Source: Welwitschia mirabilis
Lineage: Eukaryota; Gnetophyta; Gnetopsida; Welwitschiales
DNA: 64,000 nucleotides
Reading direction: 5' to 3'
Assembly (NCBI GenBank): GCA_051453625.1
Contig: JBOZIK010000001.1
Span: 174,453,928 to 174,517,927, forward strand
Below the pieces are notes generated by a model. That model ran no database searches. It was not told the DNA's origin and saw nothing but the letters and a program-made list of their open reading frames with translations. The position numbers and the translations under genes were made by a program. Below are positions 1 through 12,123 of this stretch, in pieces. How positions within the stretch are numbered: the first letter of the stretch is position 1; the number at the start of each line of letters is the position of its first letter.

Positions 1-912
1 CTAAATATTGGAAAGAGTCTTTCTGCGGTTCCCCCAAAAAAGTTAGATATGCACTTAAGTTTCTTATTCTAAATCATCTCTAGGAGGTAAATCTAAGGGA
101 TTTTGGATTTCACACTCTCTATTGGTAATTAAATATCTAGGAGTAATGTTTGCATTCGAGGAAGAAGTTCCTATTATGATTAGAGTATTAGATGCAGCAA
201 CTTGCTATTGTTTTTGTGATTATTTGATACATTTGACATTATTATAGAAGAAATGATATGATCTACTTCTATACTATAATTTTCTTTTGAAAAATATAAT
301 TTTAAAATAATAAAAGCAAAAAAATCTTCTTATTCAATTTTGGTAATTTACATACCTCGAATGTGCGTATCTAGGATTTGCTTAAAGTCGAATAATCCTT
401 CTCTGATGTTTTCTTTAATCAAGTCCACTTTCTCTGATACTTTGTCATCATACTAGAATTCACCATATTCCTAGATGCTCAGATAGCAAATAAAACTAAA
501 ATAAAAAACAACATATGACTGTCCAGTTGGTCATGAAAGCGATAGGTAGGACAATAATAATAGTAACAGAAAAACTGAAACTCTAAAAGAGAAAAAAACT
601 AAAAGCAAAAAAACAGACTTTCATCTAGGCTATCATGGGGATGATAGAGAATATGATAGTATCTTTATTACTGAACTAAAGATAGAAGAAAAAATGTGAA
701 ATAAAAAATAATTTTAAAATTTCAAAACTATCATTTCCAATGTCATCTAAACCATAGAGAGGATGACAAGGACTCTAAAAACTAAGGAAAATAAAAATAT
801 CCTACTCTAAGCTATGATAAAAATATAATACCATTTCAAATAAATAACATGAATAGAAAAATTAGAGGTACCTATTTGGATAGTGATAATCCTCTAACTC
901 ATTGTGACCTTC
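1..912 (-). mobile_element. Athila-like Ty3/gypsy element, 5' leader (partial, runs off left edge)
   Basis: This is the untranslated leader of a minus-strand LTR retrotransposon whose gag-pol lies beyond the left edge. It is placed by the primer-binding site and LTR immediately to its right. Its A-rich plus strand (many runs like aaaactaaaa), interrupted by TCATC..GATGA modules near 519-552, 618-660 and 727-770, matches the leaders at 43500-44269 and 45464-46507. No coding frame is visible. The first 300 bases are unassigned and could be the start of gag. Confidence 0.6.
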
Positions 913-931
913 CTCGATAATGGCACCCAAA
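913..931 (-). promoter_or_regulatory. Primer-binding site, tRNA-Asp type
   Basis: The minus strand reads TTTGGGTGCCATTATCGAG. This is a decayed form of TTGGCGCCATTGCCGGGGA, the complement of the plant tRNA-Asp 3' end used by Athila/Tat elements. It lies directly against the LTR end at 932. The same site in the same position occurs at 9167, 44288 and 46526, which supports the call. The CG steps have become TG or CA. Confidence 0.75.
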
Positions 932-2203
932 TGTTGTGATGTGAATTTATGCAATTTTGAAGTCCTTTAGATATACTTGTAAATTAAATTACTTGCAGAA
1001 AAACATATACTACTATAGATGGAAGTTCACTCGAATGTTGTAATCCAAACGAGGGCACTAGGCTTAGAATTAGAGAATTGATTTTATGAAGTATTTTTAG
1101 TCTTTTATCTTTTAATTAATGAAAGTAAATAACAATGCAAAATTCAATGTAAGATGAATGAAGGCGAAATGGGAATGGAAGTAAAATGGATTCTATTGAA
1201 TCCTAATTTTCCTATCATAAGAACTAGCTTTTGTATAATTCAAATCAATAAAGAATAGTACTTTACTTATTCCTAATCAACATGAACTATAAGATATACT
1301 CAATAGAATATGGAATGCAATGTGGAATGGAAATGAAATAACAATGCAAATCTAAACTAACAGAAAACCCTGATAAAGGTTGCCTTTATGATTTAAATAA
1401 ATTACAGAATTATCACTTAAACCATAACGGACATAAACAGAATTTGAGTAAAAAGAGTATTTGAATTGACCATAGAACTTTACATCCACTCACAATAAAG
1501 TAGTAGCATCTCAATGGAGGATATGCAGCCCAACAGTAAGGTAACTCCTCTCTGTAGCTACCAAATGGACCTCTTGTTATTTAATTTTATATCACAGGCA
1601 TATTGGATATAAAAGATGAAAATAGAAATGAAGGAAAGGGAGGGTACTTATAGGTTTTCATTGAAGTTTTAGAAGCTTAACTTAAAGGTCGGAGAAGAAA
1701 CCCTAGCAACTCAAATGGGTCACATTACCCCATTACAAAGATAATTACTTTCCATCATAGAAAATAGCTGTCATCCTGTTTATCATGAGGATGACAGAGG
1801 GAATGAAGCTTTACATCAAATGGTGGTCCATTAGCTCTAGGCCCGACTGTCAACCTTGTAGCTTCTGTTCAAGTTAGCTGTGTTGTCGTTCTAACTATTG
1901 TTGAGATGACAGAGGGGACGATAGGCTTTCTCATCTTTAATCTCAAAGATAAATCATTCTTTTGCATAGTACATTCTTCTTCCAAAAGCCTAAGAGGCCT
2001 TCAAATATGCTAAGAATTACATATTGCAGAGATCATCTTGTCTTTCTTCTATAATAATTTGTATTGCATCCAAGCCTATATAAAAGTCTTACAAAAGCAC
2101 TCAAAACACACCATTGAATTCCTACAAATTTACATTATAATAGATATCCTCTAAGTAAACCTATAAATAATCAAAAATTAGTTAAGTTAAATTCTCAAGT
2201 GCA
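932..2203 (-). repeat. 5' LTR of the left-edge Athila-like element
   Basis: The LTR is about 1.27 kb. Its 3' end, in element sense ...CATCACAACA, abuts the primer-binding site. The other end is placed near 2203 (sense TGCACTTGAG...), where similarity of layout to the other LTRs stops; this boundary is tentative. It carries two copies of the TCATC..GATGA module (about 1768-1800 and 1895-1935). Its sequence is clearly more diverged from the LTRs at 8074, 22211, 37433, 44289 and 46527 than those are from each other, so it is a related subfamily. Confidence 0.6.
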
Positions 2204-3599
2204 TAACTTAAAAAAAATTAATCACAAAAATCCTCTCCCAATTTTACCTTTATCATTTCAATTTTCCTTTTTTATAGTTATTCTTTATTTCTTATTTCAA
2301 TCATTTTGATCTAATTGGGCATTTAGTGGTATGACATTTTCTTCTAATAAAGTTAATCATATTGATATATGAAGGAGTTAGTGCTACATTACTAGTAAGT
2401 GTTTATAACCCTGATGTAGTTAAGCATGTTATAAATTAAAACATTAGAGCTACATTGCTAGTGAGTGCCATAGCCCTGATGTAGTTAACTTAAACCAATT
2501 TTTAATAATTAATAGATAATGTGCTTTTGAAGAGGAGATATTTCATTTTCTTTATAATCATCCATCTCATATTCAATCATTTTTAATGCACGTAAAGGGT
2601 CATTGACTAATTAGCCTAATAAAGATAACTCTTGTTTTCTTAAAATAATTTAAAATAATTTACTTAGCATGAAAGTAGATTTTACCTTAATTCAATCATA
2701 TTTTTGAATTCAAAGATCTTAAGTAAAAGTAAACTTTAACAAGTTAACTTGAAAATAACCAAAACCTTTTCTCAAAAAACTATAGGTAAACTTAAATTCT
2801 GCCTAGTTTGAAATAACAATATGATCACTTATTAGTAGTTCATTTCATTGAAGGGCCATAAACTAGGATCATCTAATCTAAAAAATTCTTAGATGGATGG
2901 AAGGAGAGCGTAGCTAGTAAAGTTTACTAGGTGAAATGGAAATGGAAGGGATGGGAAGTGGGGTTTAAGGTGATAATGATTTATTTAATGATAAGGGTAA
3001 AATTTTGGATTTCCTACCTAAAAATTCTTAAGGTAGTGATTATACAAGTGCAAGCGCTTATGAGGTTTTAAACAAGAGAGGGCATCAAGCACAAAATTTT
3101 TAATAAATTTCAATTTTCTTAAGTTAAAATTTATTCTAAAAGAAAAATCTATATTTTAAAAAAGTCTAACGTAACATCACACAATAAATCTAAAAATTGT
3201 TCAAGGCTTTTTCTAAGGTATTACACACATGAAGTTTCAACATGATAAATGCAATATTGAAATGATGTGTCAAAATTAAACAATGCATTTAAATTAGAAA
3301 CCAAATTCCTATAAACATTTATACATGAATTAATAAAAGTTGGAAGAATATTAACATTAGTAATAAAATTTATTCATTTAAAATTAGCAATTTTTCATTC
3401 CTTAGCCTGTTCCTACTTAACAACCCACAAAAGACATTATTATGGGATGAAGATAAAGGTAAAGTAGAAATCACTAGAGAAGATAATTGATCATCAAAGA
3501 AAGTATCAAAAGATGGTTTCAATGGTTTTTCTTCCTCATTGAGTTTTGTTTTAAAGGTAAAGATGAAAATGTCAAAATTTGTTTAAGGTGTTGTTAAGA
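2204..3599. other. Intergenic AT-rich DNA, no gene seen
   Basis: No coding frame or recognised element is visible. The only structure found is the short direct repeat at 2377-2488. A purine-rich stretch near 2880-2960 loosely resembles part of repeat A/B, but not enough to call a copy. Confidence 0.5.
2377..2488. repeat. Direct repeat, two units of about 46 bp
   Basis: Unit 1 (2377-2423) and unit 2 (2443-2488) share gctacatt.ctagt.agtg and end in ccctgatgtagttaa. They are separated by about 19 bp of unrelated AT-rich sequence. They may be a remnant of an LTR-internal repeat. Function is unknown. Confidence 0.7.
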
Positions 3600-4490
3600 A
3601 AAGAGTTTCTCAAATGTCGGATTATGATTACGCTTTTGGCTACTGTTCTCCATTTCATTAAAGTTTTTAAAGGATTCTTTCTCACATGGTTATGCAAGTG
3701 ACCAGGTTAAGGTTCAAAGAAGCCAATGTCATTTCTTTCATTTATGTCACTTATGGATTCATCCTGTGTTGTATACCATTTAAATTTTCCTTCTCCCTTA
3801 AATGCTTACTCACTTTTTAGAGATTGGTCATCATCATTGAATGTATCTAATCCTACTCCAAAGTACAATCTAGTTACACTTCATTGTTCACTCTCTAACA
3901 TATATTAAAACTTAAGGCCCTCTTGGATGTCATCATTGGTTTCATTATGGAATACTTTCTCATTTCTTAGGGATATAGTTTGGGTGTTGTTAATGCTATA
4001 ATCGTTAACCCCTAGTTTTCTAAGCTTCTAGTTATGAAATGTAGGAATATTTTCTTCTTCTTGTAGTTAATTAAGAACTCTAAGAATGTGATCCTTAGTC
4101 TTAGCCATTTATTGAAGAATTTGCCTAAGATTTTTACTTTTCTTAGGCATTTCTTCTAAAGGTCAAGAGTGGAATTCAAGTGTGTTAAAAGAAGATTTAG
4201 TAGCAAATTCTAAAAATTTTTAAGAGGTATCCTTAAAGGAAGGTGAGAGGTATCATTAGATGTATGAAGATGACAGGTAATGACTAAATCATAAAGGATA
4301 AAGATCAAAGGACGATGAAGGATATTGAAAGAAAAATGAAGGGTCAAAGAATGATAAATATGAATACAATGGTAAAGGATAAGGATCATGAGGGATGAAG
4401 AAAAGGGTGGGATTAAAATCTCTTGGTTTATAATAGGGATTTCCAAATTCAAAGTTGTAAGGATATTGATTTATGTATAGATGGAACTGG
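3600..4490 (-). pseudogene. Unrecognised decayed coding frame of about 300 codons
   Basis: Reading the minus strand from about 4490 to 3600 gives one long frame broken by roughly ten stops, with a protein-like composition. An aromatic/proline-rich start (for example NPYYKPRDFNPTLFF) is followed by a basic segment (EEMPKKSKNLRQILQ) and then an acidic/polar part (GVGLDTFNDDDQSLKSE, then KFKWYTTQDESISDINE). The plus strand of the same region is hydrophobic and low-complexity, as expected for an antisense frame. I do not recognise the family. It may be a retroelement gag or accessory protein, or a host gene remnant. The ten stops and the lack of a clear start make it a pseudogene. Confidence 0.45.
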
Positions 4491-4599
4491 GAATACTCAT
4501 CAAAGATCTATCTAGATTAGATGAAGTATCTTATAGTTTGTTTGAATTGATTATGATTCTAAAGCTATAAGGGTAGATAGGTTACAAATTGTAAGGTTT

Positions 4600-6873
4600 T
4601 TAGAAAGAGTCAGGTGCCTAATTTATTGCTAAGTTTTGGAAAACAAGTATTGATTTTAACTAAAAGATTCACATTTTCTAGAATTTTCTTGATTTAAAGG
4701 AAACTTGCAAGCAGAAAATTTTTAGTAGGTTTAGAAGAGGTCACAATCTAAATTCAAGTGAAAAATATGCAAAAAAGCTAGTGACACAATAGGAAGTGCT
4801 ACTATTTTTTAAAGAAACCACATGAAAAAAGAGCTACAAAAAGTTTTTGGTTCTATAAATTGATTCACGTTATGAGGCATAAAAAAATAAATTGAAAAAA
4901 GGTAAAAATGGCTGAGTAGAAATGAATTGATTATCATAGAAAAGCCCTTATAAAATAAACCTTAAAAATTTTTAATTTTCAACACAATTGAAAACTAAAT
5001 TAGAACTAAAACATTTATAGAAAATTTATTAAGATCGAGAAATACAAAATACATAACAGAAATCATTAGAGTTTTCTTTGGTTTTAGTTCATGATATTAG
5101 GTTTATTTACACCTACAGGAAAATTTTTAGACTTGAAACATAAAATATGAAATATAAAAATGAATTTCAAATGTTAGATTAGAAAACCAAACTCAACAAC
5201 TTGAACTAGTTTAGGTTTTACTAGAAAAGGATTAATACCTACCACTAGAAGGGAAATAAAACACATAAATAAAAGGAAAAAAAAGGGCTAGTTCAGGTAT
5301 TGCTAGAAAGAGAACCAACACCTATTACTAGAAAATTAAAAGCTAACTACCAAAAACATAAGAGAAAAATCTAAACTTTTGAAAAAATTACTATGTAAAT
5401 ATATCCCTGATAATAACACTAAATTTTGATTATAACTTTGTAGTGATCTAGATTTATTTGAGTTTACGCTTATAATTATTCTTTCATAGAGATATCAGTG
5501 GTAAATTAATCAAGAGAAATAATACTATTCTAACTTACAATAAAAAACTCAAACAAAATAAAAATCAGAGTTGAGAATGAAAATGATCCTCAGTTGACAA
5601 CATAAGGGAACAAAGTATTCCAAAGATCTAATTGATTTATCCTTTACCTTTTTTCCAATGATTCCTATATCCTAAAACATGCACTAAATCGCCAAGTTAT
5701 TAATGCTTAGCATGTAAGCATAATCTCATTTACCACATGAGTGTTGATAAATTATCCAGTCCTCTTGATATTTTATAATCCCTTTGTAAGCATCAGAAGT
5801 ATGAACTGAAGTGTACAAGATCCATTAAATAAAAGAAACTATAAATTAAATGACAAAAGTAACTTCAAATAACATAGTTCAAAGGAAATGAACAATTAAA
5901 TAAACTCATCTAAAGATTGCTAATATAATTTTTTTGATCATTAATAATAAAAGAATGAACCTATTTTAAGAACTAGTCCTATCTAAATATTGCTAATACC
6001 AAGTTAATTGTGCAATAATAATAAAATGATTTAAATAAATTCTTTATTTAAACTAAAGTAAATTATACATTACATCAAATAAAGGAGGTAAAGATTAAGA
6101 ACTCCTCAACTAGCCTTAAATCATTCTGCGCCCAAGAAAGAGTATCAAAGCTTCATGACATCTAAGCCTCCAAATATTTTATATGTTGATACAATTAAAT
6201 ATGTTTATAATGGAGCACTAAGGTCCTTTATAGATGAGGAAAGGCTTGAAGGGACTTCTTCATGATTATAGTAGGTGCTATCTTTATGCATCAGGTGGCA
6301 GTTACATAAGGGGGTTACTTAAGGATGGTTACGTAAGGAGGGAGTTACAAATGTATTTAGTATATAGTTATAAAGATGATTTATTTGTCTTTAAGTGCAA
6401 ACATGATGATCACATATCTTTGACTATTGATGATGATGCAAACGGATGCCTGTTATGTATGTGTCACATATTACTACAATGTGTTAATTTGTACTTTTGT
6501 CATGTATCATTAGAATTAAGATTGAATCTAATTTATTATCCAACTAATCCCATAAATAAAAATTGATGAATTTTTCTAATTGATGTAGAAACATGAGTTT
6601 TATCGTTTTTCTCTTCGAAAGGTTGATGGCATTAGTAGTCCTAGTCAGTGATACTAACATTATTTGCTCAAAGTCCTTCAAGTTTGGTCATGTTCTTCAA
6701 AATTTAACAAATAACATGCTAATATTAAGGGAAGTTCATAATTTCATTCAAATATGATAAAAATGATGAAGACATTATTTTATGATAAATTAATAAATTA
6801 ACTACCTTATCAATGTAAAACTGATCAATTGTACTTACTTATAATGTCAATTTTGGCATGCAAATAGTGTACA
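4600..6873 (+). repeat. R1 repeat, copy 1 (LTR-like, about 2.3 kb)
   Basis: This block is repeated as copy 2 (7580-8073 joined to 23292-24772). Matching landmarks, in order, are the tandem ctagtttaggt..ctag pair (5204-5343 versus 7981-8073/23292), the block around gcataatctcatttaccacatgag (5708 versus 23741), and the end block around aatgtcaatttt..catgc (6845 versus 24731). Copy 2 ends in TGTTACA followed by a decayed tRNA-Met primer site and a gag, so R1 is probably an LTR. The left boundary is approximate. Small open frames inside it (for example 6234-6566) are not conserved in copy 2. Confidence 0.55.
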
Positions 6874-7579
6874 ACAATGATTTCACTTTTTCTATTAAAC
6901 AAAAAATAAATAAAATAAGCCTAAGAGCATCATGAGTGTTTGGATACTGAGGGACTATTGATAAAACACATTCAAATTATTTAAGGTGAAGGTATANNNN
7001 NNNNNNNNNNNNNNNNNNNNNNNNNNNNNNNNNNNNNNNNNNNNNNNNNNNNNNNNNNNNNNNNNNNNTTATGAGTGATATCACCATGCATGAAGGTGTT
7101 CCTGGGAATTGTAGTTGGAGATAATCCCAAAGGATTTGCCTAAGTTGGTTTAAATTAGTAGCAACAGTAATAGTGGCTTGTCATTTAACTACCTCGTAAG
7201 GTAATAAGATGCTAGATAGGTGACTAGGTCTTAGGTAGATGTGGCTCCTTTAGTTATATCATTTAGATCATGCTTCTATCATTGTGGAGATGAGGGGTCT
7301 TAATAATTATTATTTAGATCATTTTAAGAGGAGGAGTCTAGTTCTTGTTGAGAATATTTAGGAGGTTGGTTTCCATCTTAGGATTACATTCTATCATGAT
7401 CAATGAATAGGTTCATATTATTGCAATTTAATCTCTAAGACTTATCATGGATCTAATGCATACGAGAATGGATTTCAAGTAAGTTTCATAAAACTTTTGA
7501 GTTTATTTTTTACAAAGCCTATAAGTTGGTTTGGTTTCTGAATTTTAGCAGAGTGTTTAATGAAAAAGTTAGAATGTTC
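6874..7579. other. Unassigned AT-rich DNA with an N gap
   Basis: The gap is 6997-7068 (72 N). The flanking sequence, about 120 bp before and 500 bp after, shows no recognisable coding frame on either strand and no clear match elsewhere in the window. Confidence 0.5.
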
Positions 7580-8073
7580 TGAGGAAAAAAAAAAATGATG
7601 GCACCAGTAAGAAAAAATGGCAATGCTAGTTAAGTCTTGAGTTATGTCACAGTTTCAGTTTTTGCACAAAGATAGGCCAATCATGTACAAAATGTTTTGT
7701 GTAATAAGGTCACAAAGAAATAAAATTGAAGTAAATAATGTAATTAAATTTGAACTTAAACATTAATAAAATTATAAAATTTTTTAGAGATTTTAACGTT
7801 TTTATTACACAATGAAATCATAGAAAGAGAAATATAAAAAAAAACACAAAAAATGCAACAAGTATTTAATGTAAAGTTAATTTAAAATTTTTAAGTTTTT
7901 ACTCTTAATGCATCCCATAATAAAATATTAGACTTACATAAAACAAGTTAGAATAAAACCAAAATCAAACTTTAAATCAAGCTAGAGTAATTTAGGTTTC
8001 ACTAAAATGACCAATAATAACTACTGAAAAGAAAACTGACACATATAACAAAAATAAAAAGAACTAGTTTAGG
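7580..8073 (+). repeat. R1 repeat copy 2, left part
   Basis: This is the left half of the second R1 copy, interrupted at 8073 by the Athila-like element. The run gctagagtaatttaggt (7981) followed by gaactagtttagg (8061-8073) parallels the tandem pair at 5204-5343 of copy 1. In copy 1 the second unit continues without interruption as tattgctagaaag. Here the continuation, tatcactaaaaagg, resumes at 23292 after the inserted element. Confidence 0.6.
8069..8073 (+). repeat. Target-site duplication, left copy
   Basis: TTAGG lies directly left of the LTR start. The right copy is TTGGA at 23287-23291, with two changes. The uninterrupted R1 copies read ttaggtnttnct at this place, which agrees with a 5-bp duplication on integration. 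Confidence 0.55.
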
Positions 8074-9164
8074 TGTTACATTGCTAACTTACACATATTT
8101 GATAGGGTATTTTAAGTTGTTTTATAGGTAAATAGAAAAGTAATACTTGGTTTCCATAATAATGGAGAGCTAAGATAAAAAAGATGAAATATGCAATCTC
8201 CATGATAATTTACAAGAATTATAAACAAATACGAATACTTTGTATTTTAGATGATAGCTTCTTGTAAATATTAAGGCTAATGCAATGACTAAAGAATTAT
8301 TGAATTCCATTGTCCACCTTATCATTCAGATGATAGTATGGATGACTATGTCAACTGGATGCTGACTGAGATCTGACTAGTAGCTGATGTGATTGATTAT
8401 GGATGGCATCGTTTCCTCTATAATTTGGATGACCAGATGGATGATATTGTTGTAATGTCTGTACTGAACCTTCATCAAACTTTCATCATTTGTATTTCCA
8501 TTTCCTCTCTATGTGATTATTATAGTTTACCTATGTCTTTCTGTCTATGATGTTTTGTGTCTTTAGTTAATAAATATAGATCTAACCCTTGACTCCTTCT
8601 TATCTTCGTTTGCATCCGAAATTCTTATGATAGGAGATCGAAGGGCCAGGGATCCATCCTATAGTTTCAAAGAGATATTTTTTTGGTATTGGACAACATC
8701 TCCTCCATTGAGATGTGGCTACTTTGTAATATAGATATAGTTCAAATCTTAATATAAAACATTTTCTTTTTATGCTTTAATGTGTGAATGTTTCTCTCCC
8801 TCACAGCTTATGTTACTTAAGATCAGGTGACAATTTCTCTTATGATATAGGTTATGAGGGTAACCTTTATTAAGGTTATACTTGATTAGTTTAGGTTAAG
8901 TGCATTGTTGTTTCTTTTTCCTAGATTAGCTTTATACAAGTGTGTTTTATTTCATTTTTATGCATTAAAAATTATTTCTGTAGATTAGATTACCAGGGTT
9001 TCTCTTTTGAAAGTAACTTTCTTATTTCTTACTTTGGCCTTTGACAGATTATGATATTCGAGTTAACTCTCATCTATATTAGTCTGTTATGTTTATGTAT
9101 TATTATTTATAATTAACAGGATTCTACTCAGGATGTAAACATTACATAAATACGCATTACAACA
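8074..9164 (+). repeat. 5' LTR of the 8.1-23.3 kb element
   Basis: The LTR is 1091 bp, starts TGTTACATTG and ends ACAACA. It aligns along its length with 22211-23286; shared blocks include acttacrcatatttgatagggtatt and the end block around catttcctttttatg. Differences between the two LTRs are numerous and mostly transitions, so the insertion is old. Two TCATC..GATGA modules lie at 8311-8346 and 8405-8446. A promoter is expected in this LTR, but I could not single out a convincing TATA box in such AT-rich DNA. Confidence 0.85.
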
Positions 9165-9166
9165 TC

Positions 9167-9183
9167 TTGGTGCCATTGTTGGG
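9167..9183 (+). promoter_or_regulatory. Primer-binding site, tRNA-Asp type
   Basis: TTGGTGCCATTGTTGGG begins two bases after the LTR end. The Athila/Tat site is TTGGCGCCATTGCCGGG, and the differences are C-to-T changes. In the live element this site would prime minus-strand DNA synthesis with tRNA-Asp. Confidence 0.85.
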
Positions 9184-9703
9184 AAAGGCTACTTGGAGTT
9201 TGAGAGTTTTCATTACTTTAGTAAGTATTTTGACTTATATTCTTGCTATAGCAGTGATGTAACAATATCTGCAGTAGCATAGGTTTTCCATTTTTATAGA
9301 GTCAGTTTTCTATTTTTTAAATTAAAGTCTATTTTTCTATTCTATAATAAGAGTTTTTCGTCTACTTCATCATCCAGACGACATGCGACGATGACGGCCT
9401 CTGAGCCATGAGTTTTATATCTCAATTTTTTGTTAAAATTTTTAGGATTTTATCCCATCATTCCCTTTATCGTCGAGATGACTCAGGTGGACAATAATCT
9501 ATTTTTTGAGTTTTCTGTCAGAGTCAGTCTTTCATTTTTATTTTATGCTTTTTTCTTTCTTGTAATTTCTATGTTTTTATCATCTAGGATATCATCTGGA
9601 TGATGAAAGGGATGATACTTTTGTATATCTAGGACTAAGCATGAATGGTTAAATCTGATAAGAAAGAAAAATACTAGAGAGAGAAGATATTGATTACTAA
9701 AAA
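9184..9703 (+). other. Untranslated leader with three palindromic modules
   Basis: This T-rich leader lies between the primer site and the first plausible gag start. It holds TCATC..GATGA modules at 9360-9397, 9455-9496 and 9577-9617. The minus-strand leaders at 43500-44269 and 45464-46507 carry the same arrangement. A packaging or dimerisation role is possible for stem-loops in a retroelement leader but is not shown here. Confidence 0.6.
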
Positions 9704-10870
9704 TATGAGAGAAGGTTTGATAAATTTAGAAACTGAAATAGGTAAAAAAAACAAAGGTACACAAGATTTTCAAATTCCTGCAATTTCCACTTTTATTTCT
9801 GTAGAGTTTAATTTTTCTACCATATCTACCTCAGCCCAAAATCTTAAATAACTTGTCTTACCAAATCCACCCCTTGTCATTGGAACTCCTACTACCACTC
9901 TTTCTCATATCAATACCCATGTCACTCTTAGAGATTTTATAGTGAATAAGAAATGTGAAATCCAAAATAATTTTGACTTACCTTCCAGTGATGATGTAAA
10001 ACTCTATAACCTAAATCTTTATCCTACCTTTAGTAGAGAAACTAATAAAAATCCTTTATAATACATCACCGGTATAAAACAACTTGTCCTTATTTCCCAA
10101 AATAGTAAAAAAAACATATAAGTGATAAAACCTACATAATCATCTTTCCCATTACTTTGAGAGATAAAGTAAAATTATGGCTTAGAATGATTTTCCACAA
10201 AAGTCTAAAATCTTAAAGTCAAGTTCAAGAAGCCTTCGTTAAGAGATTCATAAGTGAAACCACCTTCCAGAAGTATAGGAAAGAAGTCACTTACTTTTAA
10301 CAAATGCCTAACGAAGATTATGCCTTTACCTATGAGAGATGCTTTGTTGCTTTACATTCGAACCTTGTGGATGCCTTTTCACAGGTAGAACTAGTTGACT
10401 ACCTTTACAGTGGATTAAATAGTCATACAAAGCAACTTGTAGATTTTTCTTTATGGAGATAACTTATTGAACCAAACCCTAGATGATGCTTGAAAAGTGT
10501 TAGAAGATTTGGTAGAAGTAAGTTAAACATGGCCTAAACCTTTAACTAAATAAAATTGAACTATAGGCTAAATCATTAAAGATCTAAGAGAGGTAAAAAA
10601 TGAAAATAATAAAATAAGAACTGAAAATAAGCAACTCGTATCATTAAGGACTTTAACTTTACCTTAGATAAATACACTCAAATGATCCTTGATGCTAAAG
10701 TGACAACTGAGAAGAGTGAAATTATAGTTCCAACTTATGATTTATGTGAAGATAGCTACCATGTCACAAAAGATTATCCCTTGCTTGCTACCTACAAGGT
10801 AAAAATCTATGAAAACGTTTGTGCCTTTAACAAAAAACCTTCAAACTACAACCAAAACCATAACTAAAGA
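9704..10870 (+). pseudogene. Gag polyprotein remnant with zinc knuckle
   Basis: Gag forms the virus-like particle of the retrotransposon. The first plausible start is the ATG at 9704 (MREGLINLETEIGK). The retrotransposon-gag core lies at about 10150-10480, where KVKLWLRMIF, RKEVTYF and ALHSNLVDAF precede VELVDYLYSGL, matching the usual W..L / F.Q / Y.GL pattern. A decayed CCHC knuckle lies at 10733-10790 (DLCEDSYHVTKDYP, with the last Cys changed to Tyr). Several stops and frame changes break it. The same segments occur on the minus strand at 42620-43500 in a sister element. Confidence 0.75.
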
Positions 10871-11639
10871 TAAGTTCAAAATCATAACAATTTCAACATA
10901 GGATGAGTGAATAACCAAACTATAAAAATTTTCAAACACACCATCTTAGCTTCCAACCTTTCAAAAATAGATTTGAGTACTCAAACTTTGAATCCAATAA
11001 TTCAAACAATTTGACAAGCCCATTCAACTCCCAAAACCATATTGATCCTCTTAGGAATTCCATTAAGTAACTAAGAAAAAATCAAAAAATGATAAACACC
11101 AATATAGAAAACCTTTTAAGAATTCTATAATAAACCATGCTTGCTAATTAAATACCATAAAGGTCTCTTGTTATTCAACCTTTACCAAGTCATAATGAAG
11201 TAAGAAAAGATTGTAAGGTGATGATAAAAAGTGAAAATGATATAATGCCTCCTACCAATGAGATTTCAACATCACAAAGTAATAAGAATGATGAAGAAGA
11301 GGACATAAAAATCTTAGAAAACCATTTCTTTTCTTCTTCATTAAGCAACAAAAAGAAAGATGCTTCATAAAAGGAACCTATTATGCTATGGATTGACAGG
11401 CTTAATACAAACCCTGTCTTTAATAATCATTTAAAAGCCTTAATGAAAAATGTAAATATCACATTGTCATTTTGAAAATTTTTTCAAGAAAACCCAAGAT
11501 ATTCTAAGCTATGAAAAAACTTAATAATAAGAAAACAAAAGTAAACCATACCTTGTAAAGTCTTTTTAACTAAACCCATTAGCAATTTAGTGTGCCAAAA
11601 AATGTCCAAAGTTTAAAGATCTAGGGACGGTAGCCATGA

Positions 11640-12123
11640 GTATCACTTTAGAGGGAACTTAAAGAATAAAAAAAGCCTTAATAGATATTAGAGCTAGTGT
11701 AAACATTATACCCTTACACATTTATCAACATCTTGGTTTGAAAAAAAGAATAGAACCTACATGCATTATCTTGGAGTTAGCCATTGAAAAAAAGAATAGA
11801 ACCTACATGCATTATCTTGGAGTTAGCCAATTCTACTATGAAGAAATCATTAGATGTGATCAAGTACTTGGTCATTCAGATAGAAAAATCTTTCTATCCC
11901 ATTGATGTAGTTTTTTTAGAAGTTGAGCACCATGGTGGACACCCTTTAGTCCTAGATAGAGCTTTCTGTATAATAGTTCACTATATCATAGATATAAGAA
12001 CTGAATTGATGAAGTGCCATTTTGAAAATAAACAATTTTTAATAAGAGTGTTTGATATAGATGAAAATTATTTAGGAAATAATTTAAGTTTAAAGAAAGA
12101 AATTAAGCCAACTCTATTTTTAT
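11640..12123 (+). pseudogene. Retropepsin-like aspartic protease, copy 1
   Basis: The protease matures the Gag-Pol polyprotein. The active-site region reads ALIDIRASVNIIPLHIYQHL (normal form D-[IL]-G-A-S), so the Asp is present but Gly is Arg. Downstream it follows the family pattern (EPTCIILELA, DVIKYLVIQIEKSFYPIDVV, then a decayed LG-R-P-F-L block and LMKCHFEN). A perfect 46-bp tandem duplication (11738-11829) inside the domain shifts the frame and repeats EPTCIILELA. It lies between the gag knuckle and RT, as in Athila/Tat Gag-Pol. It is non-functional. Confidence 0.8.
11738..11829 (+). repeat. Perfect 46-bp tandem duplication inside protease
   Basis: The unit 11738-11783 is repeated without a mismatch at 11784-11829; each begins ttgaaaaaaagaatagaacc and ends ttggagttagcca. 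The second protease copy (near 14715) has one unit. The length is not a multiple of three, so the event breaks the reading frame. Confidence 0.95.

Noticed and set aside
6234-6566. 110-codon plus-strand open frame
   Set aside because: It lies inside repeat R1, the reading is not preserved in R1 copy 2 (about 24150-24500), and it has no recognisable motif.
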